Assembly: GCA_024280785.1 (NCBI GenBank)
Contig: JAJRPK010000417.1
Coordinates: forward strand, 1 to 8,220
Reading direction: 5' to 3'
DNA length: 8,220 bases
DNA from: Gammaproteobacteria bacterium
GTDB taxonomy: Bacteria > Pseudomonadota > Gammaproteobacteria > Pseudomonadales > UBA7434
Of this stretch, positions 1-5,165 are shown piece after piece (within the stretch, counting starts at the first letter, position 1; each line of letters opens with the position of its first letter). The notes under the pieces are model-generated. The model ran no database searches and was not told where the DNA came from. It saw nothing but the letters and a program-made list of their open reading frames with translations. The position numbers were made by a program, and so were the translations under genes.

Positions 1-1
1 A

Positions 2-142
2 CATCCAAAGTTAAGGAAAATGCTACTTAAAATCATATTCCACTGGCTTAATGTAGCTTCACTGCAGTATAAACAACGAACAATTACTGCGTACAGCGCT
101 AAAACACAGGCCGAGACAGCGTTCACATTTCAATCAGCTTAG
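2..142 (+). other. Possible 3' end of an upstream reading frame, or spurious ORF
   Basis: One plus-strand frame is open from the window edge to a TAG at 140-142. It contains an internal ATG at 20-22 preceded closely by AAGGA (13-17), which would give a 40-residue peptide starting MLLKIIFHWLNVA. The peptide has a hydrophobic start and a polar Thr/Ala/Gln-rich tail, and I recognise no family in it. It could be the end of a gene that begins outside the window, a small ORF, or chance. The rest of the leader (143-210) is AT-rich and shows no convincing -35/-10 pair for the gene at 211. Confidence 0.2.
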
Positions 143-210
143 ATCAAACAAAAAGTGACCCAGTCGACATTGATAGCTACCATAAAATTTCAGATCAGAA
201 CAGGAACCCC

Positions 211-732
211 ATGACTTCACCTTCCAACGACTCGAGTAACCCCTTTGCTCTTGTCATGAATGTCATTGCCTGGCTCATCCTTATTGGTATGTTGCTGATT
301 TACTTTAGCTACGAAGAAGACAAACGCGCCAACCCCAACCAAAATCCCGAAGGCTATCTGGAAAATGGCCGTAACACACTGGTACTGAAGGAGAATAGAA
401 ACCACCACTTTGTCGTTACCGGTAAAGTTAACGGTCACAAAGTAACGTTACTGCTGGATACAGGCGCCACACGAGTAACTGTGCCCGCAGATATGGCAAA
501 GAAGTTAGGCTTGATCAGGGGCGAGCGAGGTGCTGTTACAACCGCCAATGGCGAAGCTATAAACTATGACACCCAAATAGCGACTCTCCAACTGGGCAAC
601 ATCATTCTTTACGATGTTGAAGCGGGCATTAGCCCGGGAATGAACGGAATGGGTGAAGTGTTATTGGGTATGAGTGCTTTATCTCAGCTAGAGTTCACCC
701 AGCGCGATGGCAAGTTAATATTGACCCAGTAA
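211..732 (+). CDS. Membrane-anchored retropepsin-like aspartic protease (TIGR02281-type, clan AA)
   Basis: This 173-residue protein has a short polar N-terminus, one hydrophobic segment at about residues 12-32 and a soluble domain from about residue 55. The domain carries the single-copy retropepsin motif LLDTGAT (81-87), with D83 as the predicted catalytic aspartate, and the later hydrophobic-hydrophobic-Gly element LLGMSAL (151-157). Family members with one Asp motif per chain work as homodimers. The layout predicts a single-pass inner-membrane protein with the protease domain in the periplasm, but no substrate can be inferred. The ATG at 211 has AGGAA at 202-206, only 4 bases upstream. The next in-frame ATG (256) would cut into the membrane segment, so 211 is preferred. 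The gene lies 143 bases before nadC on the same strand. The length suits the small bacterial family rather than pepsins. Confidence 0.85.
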   Translation: MTSPSNDSSNPFALVMNVIAWLILIGMLLIYFSYEEDKRANPNQNPEGYLENGRNTLVLKENRNHHFVVTGKVNGHKVTLLLDTGATRVTVPADMAKKLGLIRGERGAVTTANGEAINYDTQIATLQLGNIILYDVEAGISPGMNGMGEVLLGMSALSQLEFTQRDGKLILTQ

Positions 733-746
733 GGGGACTCTCCCTT
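731..746 (+). terminator. Weak hairpin overlapping the protease stop codon
   Basis: AAGGG (731-735) pairs with CCCTT (742-746), with one more possible G-U pair inside and a four-base loop. It begins within the TAA stop codon of the protease gene. There is no T run after it, so it is at best a weak or partial terminator before nadC. Confidence 0.25.
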
Positions 747-772
747 ATAATAGCTAGCTGATGTTAAAACAC

Positions 773-789
773 AGTGATCTAGCATCACT
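773..789. promoter_or_regulatory. Inverted repeat upstream of nadC (possible operator)
   Basis: AGTGAT (773-778) and ATCACT (784-789) form a perfect 6-bp inverted repeat around the pentamer CTAGC. It lies 86 to 103 bases before the nadC start. It resembles a CRP half-site pair, but the GTGA/TCAC cores are 7 rather than 6 bases apart, so no regulator is assigned. Confidence 0.3.
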
Positions 790-829
790 TGCACTGATTA
801 ATCGTAAAACTTTATTTTAATATTTAAGC

Positions 830-843
830 CCGATATTTATCGG
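830..843. promoter_or_regulatory. Inverted repeat CCGATA-TT-TATCGG before nadC
   Basis: Two perfect 6-bp arms (830-835 and 838-843) are separated by only TT. This gives a 14-bp near-palindrome centred about 40 bases before the nadC ATG. A two-base loop is poor for an RNA hairpin, so a protein-binding site in the nadC leader is more likely. I do not recognise it as a site of a known NAD repressor. Confidence 0.35.
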
Positions 844-875
844 TATAAACTCAGGAATTCAGAATAAACACGGCC

Positions 876-1718
876 ATGCTAAATCCGACAACATTAAAAA
901 CCGATATAACCCGCGCAGTTCGCGATGCTCTTGCTGAGGATATCGGCAGCGGAGATATCACTGCTGACTTGGTTCCCCTCGACGCCGTTTATACTGCCCA
1001 TGTCATTACCCGCGAGCCCGCTGTGATTTGTGGCGTCGAATGGGTCGACGAAACGTTCCGCCAGCTCGACCGCGATCTTAGCGTAACTTGGTCAGTCGCA
1101 GACGGCGATAAAGTTCAAGCCGAACAAACGCTGTTTACCGTTAGTGGTTCGGCCCGCAGCATTTTGACGGGCGAGCGAACGGCACTGAACTTTCTTCAAC
1201 TACTGTCGGGTACCGCAACTCAATGCGACTCCTTCGCACAATTGATTGCAAACAGCAGCGTTAGATTGTTAGACACTCGGAAAACTCTACCCGGCTTGCG
1301 GACCGCACAAAAATACGCCGTAACTTGCGGAGGTTGCTACAACCATCGTATTGGACTGTACGATGCCTACTTAATCAAAGAAAATCACATCGCCGCCTGT
1401 GGTTCAATTACTGCCGCAATTAAGCAGGCAAAAAGCAACCACCCTGAAAAGCCCGTCGAAATAGAGGTTGAAAATCTAGCAGAATTAACAAAAGCGCTAG
1501 CAGCCAAAGCCGACATTGTAATGCTTGATAATTTTTCTACGGCGCAATTAAAAGATGCCGTCGCTCTTAACAACCAGCAGGCTAAGTTAGAAGCCTCTGG
1601 TAATGTTTCGCGAGAAAGTTTAGCAGACCTTGCTGAAACGGGCGTTGATTACATTTCAATTGGTGCACTGACTAAACATGTTCAGGCGATTGACTTATCG
1701 ATGCGTTTTTCTAATTAA
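876..1718 (+). CDS. nadC: Nicotinate-nucleotide pyrophosphorylase (carboxylating), quinolinate phosphoribosyltransferase
   Basis: NadC converts quinolinate and phosphoribosyl pyrophosphate to nicotinate mononucleotide, CO2 and pyrophosphate, the last step specific to de novo NAD synthesis, in the cytosol. The 280-residue length is normal for the family. Visible motifs in order: the N-terminal EDIGSGDITADLVP (21-34); SILTGERTALNFLQLLSGTAT (from 95), the helix leading to the barrel; DTRKTLPGLR (133-142) and K146, basic substrate-binding residues; the signature CGGCYNHRIGLYDAYLIKENH (from 151); EIEVEN (195-200); DIVMLDNF (213-220), acidic ligands near the phosphoribosyl site; and the C-terminal GVDYISIGALTKHV (256-269). 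All expected catalytic positions appear intact. The ATG has only a weak upstream ribosome site (CAGGAA at 852-857, rather far), but the next Met is well inside the fold. The SDR gene converges on it. Confidence 0.97.
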   Translation: MLNPTTLKTDITRAVRDALAEDIGSGDITADLVPLDAVYTAHVITREPAVICGVEWVDETFRQLDRDLSVTWSVADGDKVQAEQTLFTVSGSARSILTGERTALNFLQLLSGTATQCDSFAQLIANSSVRLLDTRKTLPGLRTAQKYAVTCGGCYNHRIGLYDAYLIKENHIAACGSITAAIKQAKSNHPEKPVEIEVENLAELTKALAAKADIVMLDNFSTAQLKDAVALNNQQAKLEASGNVSRESLADLAETGVDYISIGALTKHVQAIDLSMRFSN

Positions 1719-1772
1719 TGCATACCCTTAGTTTTTTAAAATATACCAATGGCACTCCGATAAATTAGTTTG

Positions 1773-1791
1773 ACGATATCGTTGACGTCAA
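1773..1791. repeat. Two abutting 10-bp palindromes at the nadC/SDR convergent junction
   Basis: ACGATATCGT (1773-1782) and TTGACGTCAA (1782-1791) are each perfect 10-bp palindromes sharing one T. TTGACG also occurs at 1770-1775, so a TTGACG/CGTCAA hairpin is possible. They lie just past the 3' end of the SDR gene and 54 bases past nadC. A role in transcript ends is possible, but neither side shows a proper T tract next to the palindromes. Confidence 0.25.
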
Positions 1792-1792
1792 T

Positions 1793-2554
1793 TCACTGCG
1801 CCACATAACCACCATCTACGGGTAAAGCCACGCCAGATACAAACGATGCTTTAGGTGAACACAGCCATAGAACAGCCTCAGCAATTTCTTCTGGCTCGGC
1901 AATTCTGCCAATAGGATGTAAAGCCAATAAATCCTGTTCAAGTTCGGGTCGCTGTGACAAAGCGTTATCAACCATTTCGGTTCTTGCCGTCCCCGGGCAA
2001 ATAGCATTAATATTCACTCCTAGCGCACCATATTCTAACGCCGCCGCTTTGGTCAGACCTAAAACTCCGTGTTTACTCGCGGTATAAGCGGCTTGCTTTG
2101 CAAACCCCACCAAACCTACACCCGATGCCGTATTAACAATCGCACCTTTCGTTTTAATAATATGGGGGATCTCATACTTCATACCGAGAAAGACACCGGT
2201 TAGCATTATATCGATGACTCTTCGCCACTCGTCTTCGGGCATGTCTGCTACCGGGTGCATTTCTCCGGCCACACCGGCGTTGTTGACCGCGTAATCAAGT
2301 TGGCCAAACTTTGCAACTACCTGTGATACGGCACTGGCAACCTGTTTACCGTTACTGACATCGGTATCGATATAAATGGCTTCAGCTCCTCCATCACAAA
2401 TCGACTGAGCAGCTAATTGCCCAGCATCTACATCCCGATCGACCAATGCTACTTTTGCTCCACGCTGGGCAAACAACGAAGCAATGGCAAAACCTATCCC
2501 CGATGCGGCACCGGTGACTAAAGCTACTTTATCTTCAAATTCCAAGTTACTCAT
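1793..2554 (-). CDS. SDR-family NAD(P)-dependent oxidoreductase (classical short-chain dehydrogenase)
   Basis: This 253-residue classical short-chain dehydrogenase/reductase should oxidise or reduce a hydroxyl/keto group on an unidentified substrate. The cofactor motif TGAASGIG is at 14-21. D39 at the end of the second strand (VALVDRD) favours NAD(H) over NADP(H). DTDVS (63-67), NNAG (91-94), the catalytic S144, Y157 and K161 (YTASK) and the CPGTARTEM segment (186-194) are all present, as is the C-terminal SGVALPVDGGY. In the IDIMLTG stretch (115-121), Met117 occupies the place where most classical SDRs have the tetrad Asn. The fold and other residues look functional. The start is ATG at 2554 with a poor ribosome site, but the nucleotide-binding motif sits at the usual distance from it. 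The gene converges on nadC and is cut off from the upstream VPLP genes by the terminator at 2757-2792, so it probably has its own promoter. Confidence 0.92.
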   Translation of the reverse strand: MSNLEFEDKVALVTGAASGIGFAIASLFAQRGAKVALVDRDVDAGQLAAQSICDGGAEAIYIDTDVSNGKQVASAVSQVVAKFGQLDYAVNNAGVAGEMHPVADMPEDEWRRVIDIMLTGVFLGMKYEIPHIIKTKGAIVNTASGVGLVGFAKQAAYTASKHGVLGLTKAAALEYGALGVNINAICPGTARTEMVDNALSQRPELEQDLLALHPIGRIAEPEEIAEAVLWLCSPKASFVSGVALPVDGGYVAQ

Positions 2555-2662
2555 GTATTTGCTAACTCGTAGTGTTACGGACGAATGTAAAAGACGGCGA
2601 GATTTTTAGCCGGCAATAGTTAATGAAAACTAATTTCTCTGCGTCATCAGTAATGAGGTTTA

Positions 2663-2693
2663 TTTATACCACAATGTCTATACCGGATGTCTA
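2663..2693 (-). promoter_or_regulatory. Candidate promoter for the SDR gene
   Basis: On the minus strand TAGACA (2693-2688, five of six matches to the -35 consensus) is followed after 19 bases by TATAAA (2668-2663). The spacer is longer than the ideal 17. The implied leader is about 105 bases. The hexamers overlap the TATACC repeats, which would suit regulation at this promoter. Confidence 0.3.
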
Positions 2694-2698
2694 TACCG
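2665..2698. repeat. Triple TATACC direct repeat upstream of the SDR gene
   Basis: ATGTCTATACCG occurs twice (2674-2685 and 2687-2698) with one base between, and TATACC occurs a third time at 2665-2670. The unit starts (2665, 2679, 2692) are 14 and 13 bases apart, a little over one helical turn. Such spacing suits cooperative binding of a regulator, but none is assigned. Confidence 0.45.
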
Positions 2699-2710
2699 CC
2701 AGGCTTTCAC

Positions 2711-2741
2711 GGCAAAGTTAACTTTACAGACATGCTTTGCC
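2711..2741. promoter_or_regulatory. Inverted repeat GGCAAAG-N17-CTTTGCC with nested palindrome
   Basis: Perfect 7-bp arms lie at 2711-2717 and 2735-2741. The left arm overlaps a separate perfect 12-bp palindrome, AAAGTTAACTTT (2715-2726). The site is just upstream of the candidate SDR promoter as read on the minus strand. It could be an operator or a structured leader. Confidence 0.3.
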
Positions 2742-2756
2742 AGCAAAACTCTGAGT

Positions 2757-2792
2757 AAAAAAAACGCCAACTTCGAAAAAGTTGGCGTTTTT
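2757..2792 (-). terminator. Strong rho-independent terminator, bidirectional in form
   Basis: AAAAACGCCAACTT (2760-2773) is perfectly complementary to AAGTTGGCGTTTTT (2779-2792), giving a 14-bp stem with a GC-rich core and the five-base loop CGAAA. On the minus strand it follows the stop of the VPLP gene ending at 2863 and runs into at least eight T residues (A run at 2757-2764). The plus strand also reads into five T residues. It should end the VPLP transcript and insulate the SDR gene. Confidence 0.9.
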
Positions 2793-2862
2793 GATTTGGG
2801 TGGAATATTAGCTTAAAAGCAGTGCAACCTCATTCCTTAGGCAAGCTCTTACATATCGAACA

Positions 2863-3522
2863 TTAAGCTGCAGACTTCCGCTTTGCTAGCAATAACCCAC
2901 CGAGCGCAGAAAACATAAAAATTAAACTTCCTGGCAGCGGCACCACAGCCACGCCGGCAGCGCCAATTGCCACTATGGCTATCTGCCCGGTAACATTATT
3001 AAAGGTCCAGTCAACAGCGGTGTCATCATAGAAACCCGACGAATCTTGTAAAATACCTGCGCCTATAAAGTCACCACCACCGGGCCCACTAACGATTGCA
3101 GGTGGGGTCAATGACAACATAGAAAACTCAAAGGTACCGGTAGTCGCGATAGGATTAGGCACTCCCACCAAGTCGTATCTGAAATCTTTTAGTGACATTA
3201 TTGAACCAGCGCTAAGGCCCGCCGTCAAAAAATCACCTGCCACCGCTGAAATAGTTGCATTAGAAATATCTAAATCAAAGATACCATCTGCATCAATACC
3301 GGAAGCTAAAGGAAAATCACCAAAGTCGACACCTATTGCCGATCCACCCGACATAACCTGTTCGAAAGCCACGACAAAAGACAGGGTACCGGTTACAGTA
3401 GCTGCATTGGCGAAGCCACTGCCTAGTAAAGCAGAAGCACCCAATACTAGCAAAGCTTTAACCAGGTTTTTTGCTTGAAAAATCAATCTACAAAATTTTA
3501 CTTTTATTATATTAACGTTCAT
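2863..3522 (-). CDS. Exported protein with C-terminal VPLP (PEP-CTERM-type) sorting signal, paralog 1
   Basis: I recognise no named domain in the body of this 219-residue protein; its ends define it. A basic N-terminus and hydrophobic helix end in FANA|ATV, predicting signal-peptidase cleavage after about residue 40. The C-terminus has VVPLPG (193-198), a hydrophobic span to about 212 and the basic tail KRKSAA, the tripartite plan of PEP-CTERM/VPLPA-CTERM proteins, which exosortase-type enzymes are thought to process at the inner membrane. The predicted mature chain is acidic, Gly/Ala/Ser-rich, free of Cys and His, with one Lys near residue 112. It shares GTL, IGVDFGD, DGIFDLD, GF-DDT and W-N elements with the next gene. 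I chose the ATG at 3522 because GGAG (3534-3531) lies 8 bases upstream; an in-frame GTG at 3528 is only 2 bases from it. The signal lacks the Trp often seen after VPLP. Confidence 0.8.
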   Translation of the reverse strand: MNVNIIKVKFCRLIFQAKNLVKALLVLGASALLGSGFANAATVTGTLSFVVAFEQVMSGGSAIGVDFGDFPLASGIDADGIFDLDISNATISAVAGDFLTAGLSAGSIMSLKDFRYDLVGVPNPIATTGTFEFSMLSLTPPAIVSGPGGGDFIGAGILQDSSGFYDDTAVDWTFNNVTGQIAIVAIGAAGVAVVPLPGSLIFMFSALGGLLLAKRKSAA

Positions 3523-3539
3523 TTTCACTACTCCAGACT

Positions 3540-3652
3540 GCTTTATTTAGCCAGCATTATCATTATTGAGACACTGGCACTTCAAATAAGACTTCAAATC
3601 CTAGGCTTGGTTTCTTCCCCCCGCTTGCTAAAGTACTAAGCTTTATTTAGCC
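3540..3652. repeat. 13-bp direct repeat GCTTTATTTAGCC, two copies 100 bp apart
   Basis: Identical 13-mers occupy 3540-3552 and 3640-3652, exactly 100 bases start to start, both inside the 163-base gap between the two VPLP genes. The first lies just upstream of the paralog 1 ribosome site, the second about 35 bases past the paralog 2 stop. It could be a repeated regulatory element or a trace of the tandem duplication. Confidence 0.5.
3556..3585 (-). promoter_or_regulatory. Candidate sigma-70 promoter for VPLP paralog 1
   Basis: On the minus strand TTGAAG (3585-3580) is followed after 18 bases by GATAAT (3561-3556), a five-of-six match to the -10 box. The leader would be about 27 bases to the first 13-mer repeat end and GGAG site. 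A second TTGAAG lies 12 bases further upstream, within the repeated ACTTCAAAT units (3579-3587 and 3591-3599). Confidence 0.4.
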
Positions 3653-3657
3653 TTTAA

Positions 3658-3678
3658 ACTGTTAACTTATTTAACAGT
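3658..3678 (-). terminator. AT-rich hairpin after VPLP paralog 2
   Basis: ACTGTTAA (3658-3665) pairs perfectly with TTAACAGT (3671-3678) around a five-base loop. It starts 7 bases past the stop codon of the gene at 3686. The following minus-strand bases (TTTAAAGG) give only a short T run, so it is a weak or partial terminator. It fits independent transcription of the two paralogs. Confidence 0.4.
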
Positions 3679-3685
3679 CAATAAA

Positions 3686-4381
3686 TTACCGACGCTTTTT
3701 TGCCAGACCCAATCCGAGTAAAGCAGAACCTAACAACCAAATCCCCGACGGTAGCGGCACTGCAGAAACTACCGATGCAAGTAGAAATGCTGGAAGTTCT
3801 CCTGAGGTATTCACATCGATAATAATCGTCCCGCCATTAACGTTCACCACCCAAGAAACAACAGTATCATCAAAACCTGCGCTCTTAATCATACCAAAGC
3901 CGCCGTAGTCTACAGATCCTAGTGTACTACCAGCTGTCGGAACCACAGCCTCTAAGCTGGTAAACTCAATTGTATAGATCCCATAAGTCAGCAACGTTCC
4001 TGAACCATCCACAGTACCAGCGGCACTAAAGTCACGGAATTGCGCTGAAAAAGATCCAAGTCCATCTGATAGGCTTCCAAGCACATCAATAAAGGCCGAG
4101 CCCCCAGACACATCAGTATCAAACACGCCATCAGAGGCAATAGCGCCTATATTAGGTAAAAACAAAGGAGTTAAACTATCGTCACCAAAATCTACCCCAA
4201 TATTGTTGCCACCAACATCTTGCACTGTCTCTCCTAAACCCGTCACAACAAGAGTGCCAGAAATTGGTGCCGCTGATGCATGAGTTGCTACTATTAAAAG
4301 AGCGACGAGTGAACCAAAAGAAATAAATTGTCGAGAACGCCTAGATAATTTACCGCATCTGTGCACGATTGTTGCCAACAT
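3686..4381 (-). CDS. Exported protein with C-terminal VPLP (PEP-CTERM-type) sorting signal, paralog 2
   Basis: This 231-residue protein has an Arg-rich N-terminus (RRSR, 14-17), a hydrophobic helix (about 21-34) and ASA|A near 35-38, predicting export with cleavage there. It ends in VPLPSGIW (208-215), a Leu/Gly-rich membrane span and the basic tail KKRR, a close match to the VPLPA-CTERM form of PEP-CTERM signals. The body matches paralog 1 in order: SGTL (41-44), IGVDFGD (61-67), DGVFDTD (84-90), FRDF (115-118), SAGFDDTVVSW (167-177), N-x-N-G-G (180-184). The mature chain is acidic, has no Cys or His and only one Lys before the tail. The function is unknown; a secreted or surface matrix component is the family-level expectation. 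The ATG at 4381 follows GGTAGG by 7 bases. No exosortase gene is in the window. Confidence 0.82.
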   Translation of the reverse strand: MLATIVHRCGKLSRRSRQFISFGSLVALLIVATHASAAPISGTLVVTGLGETVQDVGGNNIGVDFGDDSLTPLFLPNIGAIASDGVFDTDVSGGSAFIDVLGSLSDGLGSFSAQFRDFSAAGTVDGSGTLLTYGIYTIEFTSLEAVVPTAGSTLGSVDYGGFGMIKSAGFDDTVVSWVVNVNGGTIIIDVNTSGELPAFLLASVVSAVPLPSGIWLLGSALLGLGLAKKRR

Positions 4382-4489
4382 ATTGAAACCTACCCTATAT
4401 GGATTGATGGAGTCGCAATTAAACGACGCAGCTTAGCTAAGTTGATCTTTCATTTTTGTTTCAAATCAATCTAATAGCATCAAGAAATG

Positions 4490-4514
4490 AGATTTTCTCT
4501 TAACAAGAAAATCT
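4490..4514. repeat. Perfect 9-bp inverted repeat upstream of VPLP paralog 2
   Basis: AGATTTTCT (4490-4498) and AGAAAATCT (4506-4514) flank the seven-base loop CTTAACA. On the minus strand it lies about 110 bases before the paralog 2 start. There is no T run on either side, so a regulatory site or leader hairpin is more likely than a terminator. Confidence 0.4.
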
Positions 4515-4929
4515 AAAAGCTACAACAATCCAGATGTGACTGCTGCCAAGGCAGGGTCTCCAGGATTCGCTTTTTAGCATTCAAGTACAGAAGTTTGGAG
4601 GCACGAACCCTAGTGTTATCTAGAGTAAATCTATGCACATTTAAAAACTTGCCGTACTGCTAAAAACTATTTTTAATCCTACTCAAACAACTACAATTTC
4701 AGTTTCGAACTTAGAGAGAAAAATTATAATTATTTGTCTTACCCAAATACTCGCTCAGGGGAGAACCAGCACTTGTTTTAGAGCAAACTCAACAGTAGTT
4801 CATTGTTACAATTATGTGCAAAGATTACTCTGACGCTCACGCTACACGAGGCTTTCTCTTTAATCAAGACCTGTTGGTTAAAATTTTACCTTATGGAGCG
4901 GCAATGTTATAGAGATGGCTTAGTATCTG

Positions 4930-4953
4930 GTTATATTTTAATCGAAATATAAC
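4930..4953. repeat. Perfect 9-bp inverted repeat GTTATATTT / AAATATAAC
   Basis: The arms (4930-4938 and 4945-4953) enclose TAATCG. It is far from any gene: 549 bases before the VPLP paralog 2 start and past the RidA gene. The AT-rich arms without a T tract look more like an operator or a cruciform than a terminator. Confidence 0.4.
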
Positions 4954-5001
4954 ACTTCAAAGCAATCTTGAACCCGTCTCCGGCAATACCCCACTGGGGC
5001 A

Positions 5002-5031
5002 GACACTTCTAAGCTGGACACTTCTAAGCTG
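5002..5031. repeat. Perfect 15-bp tandem duplication
   Basis: GACACTTCTAAGCTG occurs at 5002-5016 and again at 5017-5031 with no mismatch and no gap. It is immediately followed by the inverted repeat at 5037-5098. The length is a multiple of three, but no open frame of note runs through it. Confidence 0.7.
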
Positions 5032-5036
5032 TGCTT

Positions 5037-5098
5037 CCATGTTTGGGGTTCTACATCACAGGCGATTTAACCGACTACCGGCCGCCATACAAACATGG
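5037..5098. repeat. 9-bp inverted repeat enclosing a possible folded RNA
   Basis: CCATGTTTG (5037-5045) is complementary to CAAACATGG (5090-5098). Inside, GGTT (5047-5050) can pair with AACC (5069-5072), and the right part is GC-rich (CCGGCCGCC). The 62-base unit could fold as a small RNA or be part of the RidA transcript's trailer on the minus strand. Confidence 0.35.
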
Positions 5099-5165
5099 CT
5101 AATTGATCAGGCTTTACGGTATGTGCCGCTATTAGTTTGTTAACTTTTGTGTCCGTGTTAATTTT

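Larger units (their letters stand above)
2555..2862. other. Intergenic stretch between SDR and VPLP genes
   Basis: No gene is visible in these 308 bases. Reading towards the SDR gene it holds the bidirectional terminator (2757-2792), a 7-bp inverted repeat (2711-2741) enclosing the palindrome AAAGTTAACTTT (2715-2726), three TATACC units (2665-2697), and an unremarkable 110-base leader. Confidence 0.6.
4382..5165. other. 784-bp gene-poor stretch with several inverted and tandem repeats
   Basis: I find no convincing gene on either strand. The left part must hold the leader and promoter of VPLP paralog 2, though no clear -35/-10 pair stands out. Perfect structures are: palindrome CTTAGCTAAG (4432-4441), hairpin 4490-4514, palindrome TAAAATTTTA (4879-4888), hairpin 4930-4953, a 15-bp tandem duplication (5002-5031) and a 9-bp inverted repeat (5037-5098). 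A 32-codon frame at 4814-4912 (ATG to TAG) has no ribosome site and is probably chance. The stretch may hide a small RNA or an eroded gene. Confidence 0.55.

Noticed and set aside
773..789. CRP-type binding site before nadC
   Set aside because: The GTGA and TCAC cores are separated by 7 bases instead of 6 and the outer bases do not fit; kept only as an unassigned inverted repeat.
2665..2698. Start of a CRISPR array
   Set aside because: The units are 12 bases with a one-base gap; there are no spacer-sized intervals and no cas genes.
3571..3590. TGGCAC as a -24 element between the VPLP genes
   Set aside because: It points along the plus strand, away from the gene it would serve, and lacks the GC of a -12 element.
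4382..4620. Sigma-54 (-24/-12) promoter for VPLP paralog 2, as known for some PEP-CTERM genes
   Set aside because: TGGCA-like stretches are present but none has the required GG-N10-GC spacing on the minus strand.
4814..4912. 32-codon frame (MCKDYSDAHATRG...) in the gene-poor stretch
   Set aside because: No ribosome site precedes the ATG and the peptide shows no signal, membrane segment or known motif; noted only within the region description.
5037..5098. Terminal inverted repeats of a small mobile element
   Set aside because: The arms are only 9 bp, no target-site duplication flanks them and no transposase is present.
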